NCBI RefSeq assembly: GCF_004681975.1
Contig: NZ_SMLK01000001.1
Coordinates: forward strand, 124,001-188,000
Reading direction: 5' to 3'
DNA: 64,000 nt
DNA from: Ramlibacter humi
GTDB lineage: Bacteria; Pseudomonadota; Gammaproteobacteria; Burkholderiales; Burkholderiaceae_C
The position numbers and the translations under genes were made by a program. The notes under the pieces are model-generated. The model made no database searches. It saw only the letters and a list, made by a program, of their open reading frames with translations, and had not been told where the DNA came from. Within the stretch, counting starts at the first letter, position 1. Each line of letters begins with the position of its first letter. Below are positions 48,898 to 59,015 of this stretch, piece after piece.

Positions 48898-49532
48898 GCC
48901 CGGATCGTACCTGCCCAGGCATCGACGAAGGCCTGCGCGCGCAAGCCCACCTCGGCCGCGGACAGGCCGGGCTTGAACAGCGCGGAGCCGATGCCGAAAC
49001 CATCCGCGCCCGCGGCGCGGTACTCGGCCATGTTGTCGGCGGCGATCCCGCCGACGGGCAGCAGGCGCACGCCGCGAGGCAGCACGGCGCGCATCGCTTT
49101 CACCGCAGCCGGAGGAATGGCCTCGGCGGGGAAGAGCTTCAGTCCCGTGGCGCCGGCGTCCAGCGCGGCGAAAGCTTCGGTGGGCGTCGCCACGCCCGGC
49201 AGGCAGGCCAGGCCGAGCTCGCGCGTTTCCTGCACGACAGCGGCCGAGAAGTTGGGCGCGACGATCAATCGCCCGCCCGCGGCCTGGATCGGGCCGACTT
49301 CCTGCCGCCGCAGCACGGTGCCGGCCCCCACCATCGCCTGCGGGAAAGCGCGTGACAGCGCCGCGATGCTTCGCAGCGGGTCGGGCGAGTTGAGCGGCAC
49401 TTCCAGCAGGCGAAAGCCCGCGTCGACCAGCGCGCGGCCGACGTCCACGGCTTCTTCGGGACGCAGGCCGCGCAGGATGGCCACCAGCGGGCAGGCGGCG
49501 AAAGCGGCGTCGAATTCGATGGGTTGGATCAT
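48894..49532 (-). CDS. dgoA: 2-dehydro-3-deoxy-6-phosphogalactonate aldolase
   Basis: 212 aa KDPG/KDPGal aldolase. Schiff-base Lys132 in GLKLFPAEAIPP, base Glu44 in LLEVPLNSPDP, and IVAPNFSAAVV. The EVPLNSPDP form, with Leu-Asn after Val-Pro, is typical of the galactonate (DgoA) branch rather than Eda (which has EVTLRT). Cleaves KDPGal to pyruvate and glyceraldehyde 3-phosphate. The ATG at 49532 overlaps the dgoK stop. Confidence 0.93.
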   Translation of the reverse strand: MIQPIEFDAAFAACPLVAILRGLRPEEAVDVGRALVDAGFRLLEVPLNSPDPLRSIAALSRAFPQAMVGAGTVLRRQEVGPIQAAGGRLIVAPNFSAAVVQETRELGLACLPGVATPTEAFAALDAGATGLKLFPAEAIPPAAVKAMRAVLPRGVRLLPVGGIAADNMAEYRAAGADGFGIGSALFKPGLSAAEVGLRAQAFVDAWAGTIRA

Positions 49533-50428
49533 GCGGTCGTGTCCAGGGTTTGCGCCAGCGACCACAGGCCTTGCCAGGTGGCTTCCGCGCCGAGTTCGCG
49601 CGCTTGCACGCCGAGGACGGACAAGGCGAGCGCGTAGCGGCGGGTCAGCGCGGGCGAGCCGATCAGCACGGGCTGCAACGCGCTGTTCTGCAGCCGCTGC
49701 GCGCGCAGTTCCTCGCCGATGACCAGGCCCGAGAGGTAGCTGCCGCCCGCGGCTTCGGTCAGTTCGCCGAAGAGCGAGAGCGCGCGTGCACTGAACGCGC
49801 CATGCAGCAAGCTGCCGGCGCGCAGCGCGTGCTGCACGCCGCGCAGGAAGGCGGTGTTGTCTTGCGCGCCCTCGGCCATGGTGCGCGCCAGGATGGTGTG
49901 CTGGCGCAGGGCTGCGTAGACCTCGCCGGTCATGAAGGTCGAGAAGCCGGTGATGCGGCCGCCGGCCACGCGCACCCACTTGCTGTGGGTGCCGGGCAGC
50001 ACGAAGAGGCCGTGGTCCGTGTCCAGGCGCTGCAGCGCGCCGAACACCTGCACTTCTTCGCCGCGCATCACGTCGGGCACGCCGGCTTCGCGCGCGCTCA
50101 GGCCGGGCACCAGGCCGACCCGCGCGCCGCCGGGCACATCGTCCAGCCACAGCACGTGGTCCGCGAGCTCGGCCGCGCCGGCGGGGCAGGGGCAGTAGGG
50201 CGCTTCGCGCCAGCCTTGCCGGCTGCCGACCATGCCGCTGGCGAGGCAGGTGGCGCCGTGCAGCGGCCATCCTTGCGTGATGCGCTCGAAGACGGCGGGG
50301 AAGCCGCCTGCCGGCACTTGCAGGATGCCGTCGGTGCTGGAGCGCTCTTCCAGGACTTGCCCGCGTTCGTCCAGGCGCGCGGCGCGAAGGGAGGAGGTGC
50401 CCCAGTCGAAGGCGATGAGGGCGGTCAT
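49529..50428 (-). CDS. dgoK: 2-dehydro-3-deoxygalactonokinase
   Basis: 299 aa sugar kinase of the DgoK family. FDWGTSSLRAARLDERGQVL is the phosphate-1 region; CLASGMVGSRQGWREAPYCP, LPGTHSKWVRV and FMTGEVYAALRQHTIL are DgoK-specific blocks. Phosphorylates 2-keto-3-deoxygalactonate to KDPGal, the substrate of the next gene product. It overlaps dgoA by 4 bp. Upstream lies a REP-like hairpin (50452-50547) before the dehydratase gene. Confidence 0.95.
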   Translation of the reverse strand: MTALIAFDWGTSSLRAARLDERGQVLEERSSTDGILQVPAGGFPAVFERITQGWPLHGATCLASGMVGSRQGWREAPYCPCPAGAAELADHVLWLDDVPGGARVGLVPGLSAREAGVPDVMRGEEVQVFGALQRLDTDHGLFVLPGTHSKWVRVAGGRITGFSTFMTGEVYAALRQHTILARTMAEGAQDNTAFLRGVQHALRAGSLLHGAFSARALSLFGELTEAAGGSYLSGLVIGEELRAQRLQNSALQPVLIGSPALTRRYALALSVLGVQARELGAEATWQGLWSLAQTLDTTA

Positions 50429-50451
50429 GGGGGGATGGTAGCCACGACGCT

Positions 50452-50547
50452 TGTCATGGCGGGCTTGACCCGCCATCCATCTCCGGAAAGACGATCTGGC
50501 GTGTCCGGCGGGCGGGCGGTGGATGCCGGGTCAAGCCCGGCATGACA
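50452..50547. repeat. Imperfect 28-bp inverted repeat between dehydratase and dgoK
   Basis: Arms 50452-50479 (TGTCATGGCGGGCTTGACCC...) and 50520-50547 pair with two mismatches around a 40-nt loop. This is another type of dispersed element (GTCATGCCGGGCTTGACCCGGCATC-like), common between genes in this bacterial group. Lying inside a same-strand gene series it may attenuate transcription or protect mRNA ends. Confidence 0.7.
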
Positions 50548-50558
50548 GGGGCTGTTCC

Positions 50559-52301
50559 TCAGTGGTTGTCGCGCGGCACGAATGCGCCGCGCTTACCGAC
50601 CAGGAAGTCGAGATCGACGCCCTGGTCCGCTTGCAGCACGTGATCGACGTAAAGCTTCCAGTACCCCGAATCCAGCGGCGGCTTCGGCGGTGTCCATGCC
50701 TTCATGCGAGCCTGCATCTCTTCATCGCTGATGTGCAGGTGCAGGCGGCGGTTGGGCACGTCCAGTTCGACGATGTCGCCGTTCTTCACGATGGCCAGCG
50801 GCCCGCCCGCGGCGGCCTCGGGCGCGGTGTGCAGCACCACGGTGCCGTACGCCGTGCCGCTCATGCGCGCGTCGCTGATGCGGACCATGTCGGTGACGCC
50901 CTTGCGCAGCACCTTGGGCGGCAGCGGCATGTTGCCCACCTCGGCCATGCCGGGGTAGCCCTTGGGGCCGCAGTTCTTCAGCACCAGCACGCAGGTTTCG
51001 TCGACGTCCAGGTTCTCGTCGTCGATGCGCTTGTGGAAGTCCTCGATGTCCTCGAACACCACGGCGCGGCCCTTGTGCACCATCAGCGCCGGTGTCGCGG
51101 CGCTGGGCTTGATGACGGCGCCGCGCGGCGCCAGGTTGCCGCGCAGCACCGCGATGCCGGCCTTGTCCTTGAACGGCTTGTCCAGCGGCTGGATCACTTC
51201 CGTGTTGTAGTTCTGCGCGCCTTCGATGTTCTGGCCCACGGTGGTGCCGTTGGCGGTGATGGCGTCCAGGTGCAGGTGCTGGCGGATCTCGTTCATCACC
51301 ACCGGCAGGCCGCCCGCGTAGCAGAAGTCTTCCATCAGGTGCTTGCCGGAAGGCTGCAGGTTCACCAGGCACGGCAGTTCGGAGCCGAGCTTGTCGAAGT
51401 CCTCGATGGACAGCTCCACCCCGATGCGGCGCGCGATGGCGATGAGGTGGATCACCGCGTTGGTCGATCCGCCGATGGCGGCCAGCGTCTTGATGGCGTT
51501 CTCGAAAGCCTGGCGCGTGAGGATCTTCGACAGCTTCAGGTCCTCGTGCACCATGTCCACGATGCGGCGGCCCGCGTTGCGCGCGATGACGTTGCGGCGG
51601 CCGTCCACCGCGGGGTAGGCCGCGTTGCCCGGCAGGCCGATGCCCAGCGCCTCGACCATGCTGGCCATGGTGGAAGCGGTGCCCATCGTCATGCAGTGGC
51701 CGTGGCTGCGGTGCATGCAGCTTTCCGCTTCGAAGAAGTCCTGCAGCTTCAGCGTGCCGGCGCGCACCTGCTCGCTCATGCTCCACACGCCGGTGCCCGA
51801 GCCCAGTTCCTGCCCGCGCCACTTGCCGTTGAGCATCGGGCCGCCGCTGACGCCGATGGTGGGCAGGTCGACGCTGGAAGCGCCCATCACCAGCGAAGGC
51901 GTGGTCTTGTCGCAGCCCATCAGCAGCACCACGCCGTCGACCGGATTGCCGCGGATGGACTCTTCGACGTCCATGCTGGCGAGGTTGCGATACAGCATGG
52001 CGGTGGGGCGCAGCAGCGTTTCACCGAGCGACATCACCGGGAATTCGAGCGGGAAGCCGCCCGCTTCGTACACGCCGATCTTCACCTGCTCGGCCAGCGT
52101 GCGGAAATGCGAGTTGCAGGGCGTGAGTTCGCTGAACGTGTTGCAGATGCCGATGACGGGGCGGCCATCGAACTGGTCGTGCGGCACGCCCTTGCCCTTC
52201 ACCCAGCTGCGGTACGCGAAGCCGTCGCGGTCCTGTCGGCCGAACCACTGCTGGCTGCGCAGCTCCTCGGGTTTCTTGCGGGGCTTGCTGGACGACGTCA
52301 T
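50559..52301 (-). CDS. IlvD/Edd-family sugar-acid dehydratase
   Basis: 580 aa Fe-S dehydratase. Cluster cysteines: Cys53 in ICNTFSELTPCNSH, Cys130 in LLMGCDKTTPS, and Cys203 in HRSHGHCMTMGTAST; ISDARMSGTAYGTVVLH is the IlvD/Edd C-terminal signature. Length and N-terminal RSQQWFGRQDRDGFAYRSW match the L-arabonate/D-xylonate/D-fuconate dehydratase subgroup. Because dgoK and dgoA are downstream, a galactonate-configured acid is the likely substrate, replacing the enolase-type DgoD of E. coli. Divergent from the hydroxyacid dehydrogenase, with a GntR-type dyad between. Confidence 0.92.
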   Translation of the reverse strand: MTSSSKPRKKPEELRSQQWFGRQDRDGFAYRSWVKGKGVPHDQFDGRPVIGICNTFSELTPCNSHFRTLAEQVKIGVYEAGGFPLEFPVMSLGETLLRPTAMLYRNLASMDVEESIRGNPVDGVVLLMGCDKTTPSLVMGASSVDLPTIGVSGGPMLNGKWRGQELGSGTGVWSMSEQVRAGTLKLQDFFEAESCMHRSHGHCMTMGTASTMASMVEALGIGLPGNAAYPAVDGRRNVIARNAGRRIVDMVHEDLKLSKILTRQAFENAIKTLAAIGGSTNAVIHLIAIARRIGVELSIEDFDKLGSELPCLVNLQPSGKHLMEDFCYAGGLPVVMNEIRQHLHLDAITANGTTVGQNIEGAQNYNTEVIQPLDKPFKDKAGIAVLRGNLAPRGAVIKPSAATPALMVHKGRAVVFEDIEDFHKRIDDENLDVDETCVLVLKNCGPKGYPGMAEVGNMPLPPKVLRKGVTDMVRISDARMSGTAYGTVVLHTAPEAAAGGPLAIVKNGDIVELDVPNRRLHLHISDEEMQARMKAWTPPKPPLDSGYWKLYVDHVLQADQGVDLDFLVGKRGAFVPRDNH

Positions 52302-52332
52302 GCGGGTAACTCCGGAGAAAGGTCATTCATAT

Positions 52333-52347
52333 TATCGTCATACGATT
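52333..52347. promoter_or_regulatory. GntR/FadR-type operator, site 1
   Basis: TATCGTCATACGATT; the core ATCGT-CAT-ACGAT (52334-52346) is a perfect 5-3-5 dyad. It lies 26 bp before the dehydrogenase ATG and 32 bp before the dehydratase ATG, so it can control both divergent genes. The same site recurs at 53362-53376. Confidence 0.7.
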
Positions 52348-52372
52348 GCCGCGATTTTTCTCCGTGAAAACC

Positions 52373-53332
52373 ATGAGCGATCCCCGTTCCGACAAGCCCG
52401 CCGTGCTGGCCGTGATGAAGCTGCCGCCGTTCTACGTCGAAAGACTGCAGCGCGACTTCGAATTGCTCGATCGCCTGCACGTCACTGACCCGGCGGCGTT
52501 CTCGAAAGCGGCACCGCGCATCCGCGCCGTCACCGGCGGCGGCGAGTCGCTGGTCGATCGCGAGCTGATGGCGCGGCTGCCCGCGCTGGAGATGGTGTCC
52601 ATCATGGGCGTGGGCTACGACAAGGTGGACGTCGCCGCCGCGAAGGAGAGGCGCATCCCCGTCACGCACACGCCCGACGTGCTGAACGACGAGGTGGCCG
52701 ATCTCGCCATCGGGCTGATGCTGTCCGTCGCGCGCCGGCTGCCGCAGGCCGACCGTTTCGTGCGCGAAGGCCAATGGGAGCAGGGCGCGATGCCGCTCGC
52801 GCGCAAGATGTCCGGCGCGCGGCTGGGCATCGTGGGCCTGGGCCGCATCGGGCAGGCGATCGCGAAGCGCGCGCAGGCTTTCGGCATGTCCATCGCGTAC
52901 ACCAGCCGCTCGCGCAAGGACGTGCCGCATGACTTCCACGCAGACGTGGTGTCGCTGGCTTCGAACGTGGACTTCCTGGTCGTCATCACGCCGGGCGGCG
53001 CGGGCACGCGGCACCTGATCGACGCGAAGGTGCTGAAGGCGCTGGGTCCGCAGGGCTACCTGGTGAACGTCTCGCGCGGCACGGTGGTCGACGAAGCCGC
53101 GCTCATCCGCGCGCTGCAGGACGGCACCGTCGCCGGCGCGGCGCTGGACGTGTTCGAGGACGAGCCGCGCGTGCCGCCGGCGCTGCGTGCGCTGGACAAC
53201 GTGGTGCTGACGCCCCACATCGGCAGCGGTACGGTGCAGACGCGGCATGCGATGGCGCAGCTGGCGTTCGACAACCTGGCCGCGCACTTCGCCGGCCGTG
53301 CGTTGCCGACCCCCGTGCCGGAGTGCCGATAG
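52373..53332 (+). CDS. D-isomer-specific 2-hydroxyacid dehydrogenase
   Basis: 319 aa. Rossmann motif GIVGLGRIGQAIAKRA, the active Arg in NVSRGTVVDEAALI, Glu in FEDEPRVPP and His in LTPHIGSGT make the catalytic set complete. Reduces glyoxylate, hydroxypyruvate or 2-ketoaldonates, or the reverse. It shares the divergent region and operator with the dehydratase gene, so it probably handles a keto-acid of the same sugar pathway. Confidence 0.92.
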   Translation: MSDPRSDKPAVLAVMKLPPFYVERLQRDFELLDRLHVTDPAAFSKAAPRIRAVTGGGESLVDRELMARLPALEMVSIMGVGYDKVDVAAAKERRIPVTHTPDVLNDEVADLAIGLMLSVARRLPQADRFVREGQWEQGAMPLARKMSGARLGIVGLGRIGQAIAKRAQAFGMSIAYTSRSRKDVPHDFHADVVSLASNVDFLVVITPGGAGTRHLIDAKVLKALGPQGYLVNVSRGTVVDEAALIRALQDGTVAGAALDVFEDEPRVPPALRALDNVVLTPHIGSGTVQTRHAMAQLAFDNLAAHFAGRALPTPVPECR

Positions 53333-53361
53333 GGTTTGTCCCGACTGACCGCTTAAGTATC

Positions 53362-53376
53362 AATCATCATATGATT
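53362..53376. promoter_or_regulatory. GntR/FadR-type operator, site 2
   Basis: AATCATCATATGATT; a perfect 6-3-6 dyad with the same CAT centre and flanks as site 1 (consensus ATCRTCATAYGAT). It is 57 bp before the ATG of the sugar-binding protein, where it could overlap the transporter promoter. Confidence 0.7.
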
Positions 53377-53433
53377 AACCCGGCCCTCGCGATCGCACCG
53401 GGGCCCACCGATACCCACAAGGAGACACTGCCA

Positions 53434-54813
53434 ATGAAATTCAGGACCATCGCGGCCGCCGCCCTCGTGGCGTCGGGCCTCATGGCGGCCGGTACCGCGG
53501 CTGCCCAGGAAAAGCTCACCGTCTGGTGGGTCAAGGGCTTCTACCCCGCGGAAGACCAGGCGCTGTTCGACGCGATCAAGAAGTACGAAGCCAAACACAA
53601 GGGCGTGAAGATCGAGCTGTCGCAGTACCCGATCCAGGACATGATCCCCAAGACGGTGGCCGCGCTGGATGCCGGCAACCCGCCCGACGTGGCCTACGCC
53701 GACGTCTACGACTTCCAGGTCACCGCCAAGTGGGCCTACGACGGCAAGCTGGAAGACATCTCCAAGGTCATCGACCCGCTGCGCCCGAAGTTCGAGCCCA
53801 ATGCGCTGGCCACCACCTTCCTGCTGAACAACGCGGAGAACAAGCGCGCGTACTACGCGTTCCCGCTCAAGCAGCAGACCATGCACATCCAGTACTGGAA
53901 GGACATGCTGGCCGAGGCGGGCTTCAAGGAAAGCGACATCCCGAAGGACTGGAAGGGCTTCTGGAGCTTCTGGTGCGACAAGGTGCAGCCCGCCGAGCGC
54001 CAGAAGACCGGCCAGCGCATCTTCGGCATCGGCCAGCCCCTGGGCGTGGATTCCAGCGACTCGTTCTACTCGTTCCTGACCTTCATGGACGCGTACAACG
54101 TCAAGCTGGTCAACGACGCGGGCAAGCTGCTGGTGGACGATCCCTCGGTGCGCACGGGCCTGATCGGCGCGCTGACCGACTATGTCGCGCCGTACACCAA
54201 GGGCTGCTCGCCGCCGTCGTCCACCAGCTGGAAGGACCCGGACAACAACGTGGCCTTCCACAACAAGACCACGGTGCTGACCCACAACGCGACGATCTCC
54301 ATCGCCGCCAAGTGGCTGGACGACGCCAACAACACGCAGCTGAACGACCAGCAGCGCGCGGCTGCCAAGAAGAACTACACCGAGAACATCGCCACCGCCG
54401 GCTTCCCCAACAAGCCCGACGGCAGCAAGATGGTGTACCGCACGGCGGTGAAGACCGGCGTGATCTTCAAGGGCGCCAAGAACACCAAGCGCGCGATGGA
54501 GTTCGTCTCGTTCCTGCTGCAGGACGAGAACCTCACGCCGTACGTGGAAGGCTCGCTCGGCCGCTGGTTCCCGGTGACCAAGGCCGGCCAGGCCAGCGCG
54601 TTCTGGAAGGCCGACCCGCACCGCCAGGCGGTGTTCAACCAGTACGCCAATGGCGTGGTGCCGTTCGAGTTCACCAAGAACTACAAGTTCACGGTGCTGA
54701 ACAACGAGAACGTCTGGGCCAAGGCCGCCAACCGCGTCATCAACGAGAAGGTGCCGGTGGACAAGGCGGTCGACGAGATGATCGCCCGCATCAAGACCGT
54801 CGCCGGCAACTGA
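53434..54813 (+). CDS. Sugar ABC transporter substrate-binding protein
   Basis: 459 aa, family 1 extracellular solute-binding protein. Signal peptide MKFRTIAAAALVASGLMAAG, cleavage near AAAQ. KLTVWWVKGFYPAEDQALFD and IKKYEAKHKGVKIELSQYPI begin the mature protein; GNPPDVAYADVYDF is the ligand-cleft entry region common to sugar binders. AAGGAG lies about 9 bp upstream. First gene of the transporter operon (SBP, two permeases, ATPase, cupin, GntR), likely for an aldose or aldonate that feeds the KDGal pathway. Confidence 0.92.
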   Translation: MKFRTIAAAALVASGLMAAGTAAAQEKLTVWWVKGFYPAEDQALFDAIKKYEAKHKGVKIELSQYPIQDMIPKTVAALDAGNPPDVAYADVYDFQVTAKWAYDGKLEDISKVIDPLRPKFEPNALATTFLLNNAENKRAYYAFPLKQQTMHIQYWKDMLAEAGFKESDIPKDWKGFWSFWCDKVQPAERQKTGQRIFGIGQPLGVDSSDSFYSFLTFMDAYNVKLVNDAGKLLVDDPSVRTGLIGALTDYVAPYTKGCSPPSSTSWKDPDNNVAFHNKTTVLTHNATISIAAKWLDDANNTQLNDQQRAAAKKNYTENIATAGFPNKPDGSKMVYRTAVKTGVIFKGAKNTKRAMEFVSFLLQDENLTPYVEGSLGRWFPVTKAGQASAFWKADPHRQAVFNQYANGVVPFEFTKNYKFTVLNNENVWAKAANRVINEKVPVDKAVDEMIARIKTVAGN

Positions 54814-54898
54814 GCCCCGCAAGCCGGCGCCGCCCCAGCGGGTGGCGCCGGTCCTCCATCCCCGCAATCCCCACCCCCGACAAAGCCCAGGAGCCGCC

Positions 54899-55771
54899 AT
54901 GTCGCAAGCCGCCGCATTGCCGCTGGAAGCCGAGACGGCCGCGCCGCCGCGCCAGTCGCGTTCGTGGGAGCTCTGGGGACGGCTGTTCGTCGTCCCCTAC
55001 CTGCTGGTGTTCCTGGTCTTCGTGCTGTACCCCGTGGGCTACGGCCTGTGGCTGGCCCGGCACCCGGACAGCTACGAGAGGCTGTTCCAGGACCCCATCT
55101 TCTTCCGCACCGCGATCAACACCGTGGTGTTCATCGTGGTCGCCATCAACTTCAAGATGGTGATCGCGCTGTTCCTCTCCGGCTTCTTCGTCCACGAACG
55201 CTGGTGGATCCGCATCCTGTCGGTGCTGTTCATCATCCCGTGGGCCGTGCCGTCGATCCCCACCATCCTCTCGGTGCGGTTCATGCTGAACCCCGAGTGG
55301 GGCGTCATCAACACGCTGATCTTCCGCCTCACCGGCCAGGACGGCCCCAACTGGCTGAACGACCCGACGCTGGCCCTGTGCTTCTCCATGCTGATGCACG
55401 TGTGGAAGTCGCTGCCGTTCTGGACGCTGATCCTGGTGGCGGGCCGGCTGGCCATCCCCGGCGAGCAGTACGAGGCCGCCGCCGTCGACGGCGCCAGCAG
55501 CTGGCAGAAGTTCCGCTTCATCACCTGGCCGGCGATGAAGACGCTGTACCTCACGTCCACCATCCTGTCGATGATCTGGACGCTGGGCGACTTCAACAGC
55601 GTCTACCTGCTCACCGGCGGCGGCCCCGCCGACCTCACGCACGTGCTGGCCACGCTGGGCATCCGCTACCTGCGCCTGGACCAGGTGGACCTGGCGATGG
55701 CGTCCATCGTGGTGGCCATGCCGCTGGTGCTGCCGCTCGTGTACTTCATGATGAAGAGGCTGTCCAAGTGA
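54899..55771 (+). CDS. Sugar ABC transporter permease (MalF/UgpA type)
   Basis: 290 aa, six transmembrane helices (first near residues 28-48). EAA loop: EQYEAAAVDGASSWQKFRFI, as in carbohydrate-uptake 1 permeases. The ATG at 54899 follows GGAGCCGCC, a usable ribosome site. Its stop overlaps the next gene's GTG. Confidence 0.93.
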   Translation: MSQAAALPLEAETAAPPRQSRSWELWGRLFVVPYLLVFLVFVLYPVGYGLWLARHPDSYERLFQDPIFFRTAINTVVFIVVAINFKMVIALFLSGFFVHERWWIRILSVLFIIPWAVPSIPTILSVRFMLNPEWGVINTLIFRLTGQDGPNWLNDPTLALCFSMLMHVWKSLPFWTLILVAGRLAIPGEQYEAAAVDGASSWQKFRFITWPAMKTLYLTSTILSMIWTLGDFNSVYLLTGGGPADLTHVLATLGIRYLRLDQVDLAMASIVVAMPLVLPLVYFMMKRLSK

Positions 55772-56616
55772 AGATCACCTGGCGCAACGTCGCGACCGAA
55801 GCCAAGCTGCTGCTGGTGGGCATCCCGGTCCTGCTGTGGACCATGATCCCCATCTACCACCTGTTCCTGTTCTCGATCTCGAGCAAGGACTCGGCCACGT
55901 CGGGCCGGCTGTGGCCGAAGGAACCGACGCTGCAGAACTTCGACTTCGTGTTCTTCCAGAAGCACTTCTACCTGCACCTGTTCTGGAAGCAGCTGTGGAA
56001 TTCGGTGGTCATCGCGGTGGCGGTGGGCGCCATCACGCTCTTCATCGCCACCACCTGCGCCTTCGCCATCAGCCGGCTGAAGGTGCAGGGCGGCCGCACG
56101 GTGCTGAACCTGGCCCTGTTCACGTACTTCATCCCCGCCGCCTTCCTGGCGGTGCCGATGTACAAGGCCATGAGCAGCTACGGCCTGCTGAACAACCAGT
56201 GGGCGCTGATCCTCGCGATGGTGACCATCGCGTCGCCGTACTGCATCTGGGTGCTCAAGCAGGCCAGCGACAAGCTGCCGCTGGAACTGGACGAAGCCGC
56301 GCGCATCGACGGCGCCACGCCGCTGCAGCTGTTCCGCCTGGTGTACCTGCCGCTGATGGTGCCTTCGCTGGTCGCGGTGGGCACGTACTCGCTGCTGCTG
56401 GCCTGGAACGAGTACCTGTACGCCTTCCTGCTGCTGTCGCACGACGAGCAGGTGACGCTGGCCGTGGCGCTGGGCAACTTCCTCTCGGCGGACGATTCGC
56501 CGTGGGAACTGCTCATGTGCACCGGCCTGATCTACGCGCTGCCGCCGGCGGCGATCTATTACGCCTTCAAGCGCTACATGGTCGGCGGATTGACCGCCGG
56601 CGCCGTCAAGAGTTAA
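55768..56616 (+). CDS. Sugar ABC transporter permease (MalG/UgpE type)
   Basis: 282 aa, six helices. EAA loop: LELDEAARIDGATPLQLFRL, the second-permease form. The start is a GTG at 55768 overlapping the upstream stop (GTGA); no ATG fits. Forms the membrane heterodimer with the preceding product. Confidence 0.93.
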   Translation: MKITWRNVATEAKLLLVGIPVLLWTMIPIYHLFLFSISSKDSATSGRLWPKEPTLQNFDFVFFQKHFYLHLFWKQLWNSVVIAVAVGAITLFIATTCAFAISRLKVQGGRTVLNLALFTYFIPAAFLAVPMYKAMSSYGLLNNQWALILAMVTIASPYCIWVLKQASDKLPLELDEAARIDGATPLQLFRLVYLPLMVPSLVAVGTYSLLLAWNEYLYAFLLLSHDEQVTLAVALGNFLSADDSPWELLMCTGLIYALPPAAIYYAFKRYMVGGLTAGAVKS

Positions 56617-56619
56617 GCC

Positions 56620-57690
<1,071 letters not shown>

Positions 57691-57706
57691 AAGGCACAAT
57701 CCCCCC

Positions 57707-58096
57707 ATGGCCGCCACGCAGTTCACCAAGGTGGTCCTGTTCACCGACACCGACGGGCGGGCCCGCTTCCGCGAGGAGCCGGTCACGCTGGACCAGGGCA
57801 CCCCTCAATCCATGTTGTCCGCCTTGATGCCCAGCGGCGGCTACCAGCTTCGGCACAGCCCGGTGGGCTTCCGCAGCCAGTTCCACGTCTCGCCGCACAC
57901 GCAGTGGGTGTTCATCCTCTCGGGGCGCATGCAGATCGGCCTGCAGGACGGCAGCTCGCGCACCTTCGGGCCGGGCGAGCATTTCTGGTCGGCCGACCTG
58001 CTGCCCGAAGGCGCGGTGTTCGACCCCAAGGTGCACGGCCACTGGAGCGCGCAAGTCGGCGGCGAGCCGCTTGTCACGCTGTTCGTGCGGGGCTAG
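57707..58096 (+). CDS. Cupin-domain protein
   Basis: 129 aa single cupin barrel. RSQFHVSPHTQWVFILSG carries the first cupin motif (His, His), and PKVHGHWSAQ supplies late histidines; GPGEHFWSADLLPEG matches the turn of motif 1/2. Position between the transporter ATPase and its regulator suggests a role in sugar binding, isomerisation or sensing. Starts 16 bp after the ATPase stop. Confidence 0.82.
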   Translation: MAATQFTKVVLFTDTDGRARFREEPVTLDQGTPQSMLSALMPSGGYQLRHSPVGFRSQFHVSPHTQWVFILSGRMQIGLQDGSSRTFGPGEHFWSADLLPEGAVFDPKVHGHWSAQVGGEPLVTLFVRG

Positions 58097-58099
58097 CCC

Positions 58100-58849
58100 G
58101 TGGCCATCAAGAACGTCCACGGCAGCACGCTGGAGAAGCTGGGCCAGGCCGTCATCTCCGGCCGCTACCCGCCCGGCGCCACCATCCCGCCCGAGCCCGT
58201 GCTGTGCGAAGAGCTGGGCGTCAGCCGCACCGTGGTGCGCGAAGCGGTGAAGTCGCTGGTGGCCAAGGGCCTGGTCAGCACCGGCCCGAAAGTCGGCACG
58301 CGCGTGCTGGCGGCGGAGCAGTGGAACTGGTTCGATCCCGAGGTCGTGGTCTGGCAGTCGCAGGTGGGGCTGACGCGCGAGTTCCTGCGCGACCTGCAGG
58401 AACTGCGCCGCGTGGTGGAACCCGCGGCGGTGCGCATGGCCGCCGAGCGCGCCACGCCGGAAGACATCGCGGACATCGAGGCCGCCTTTGCCGGCATGCG
58501 CAAGGCGGTGGAGGAGGGCGGCGACTACGTCACCTTCGACCTGGCTTTCCACCAGGGCCTGCTGCGCGCGGCGCACAACCGCATGGTGGCGCAGATGAGC
58601 AAGGCGCTCGCCGCGCTGCTGCGCACCAGCTTCGAGATCTCCACCAGCCGCAAGGACGGGCCGCGCTCGTCGCTGCCCATGCACCGCGCGGTGCTGGACG
58701 CGGTGATCGCGCGCAACCCGGCCAAGGCCGAGAAAGCCATCCTGGTGCTGATCGACGGCGCGCGCGAGGACATCGAGGAAGTGCTCGCCTCGCGCCGCCG
58801 TCTGCCCAAGCTGGATTTGCCCGCGCCCCGGCTGCGCGCCATGGTGTAG
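58100..58849 (+). CDS. FadR-type GntR regulator (DgoR-like)
   Basis: 249 aa, GTG start 3 bp after the cupin stop. N-terminal winged helix: PPEPVLCEELGVSRTVVREA and KGLVSTGPKVGTRVL; C-terminal FCD ligand domain with ELRRVVEPAAVRMAAERA and metal-type residues in FDLAFHQGLLRAAHN and PMHRAVLDA. Relatives such as E. coli DgoR repress aldonate genes until bound by galactonate or similar acids. The two dyads at 52333-52347 and 53362-53376 are its probable sites, which would make the whole sugar locus one regulon. Confidence 0.93.
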   Translation: MAIKNVHGSTLEKLGQAVISGRYPPGATIPPEPVLCEELGVSRTVVREAVKSLVAKGLVSTGPKVGTRVLAAEQWNWFDPEVVVWQSQVGLTREFLRDLQELRRVVEPAAVRMAAERATPEDIADIEAAFAGMRKAVEEGGDYVTFDLAFHQGLLRAAHNRMVAQMSKALAALLRTSFEISTSRKDGPRSSLPMHRAVLDAVIARNPAKAEKAILVLIDGAREDIEEVLASRRRLPKLDLPAPRLRAMV

Positions 58850-59015
58850 AGCGGCCTCCCGAAGGCGGGCCGGCTGAGGCATCGCCGACCGCCAGCCTTT
58901 AAAATCGGCCCAACAAGATTCGCGGCCACGGTGGGCCTTCCCACCACTCGGCACGCGGGCGCCTGGCGGGACGCAGACGGTCCCGCCGCCACCCCGTTGC
59001 TGGAGAGCTGTTTCG

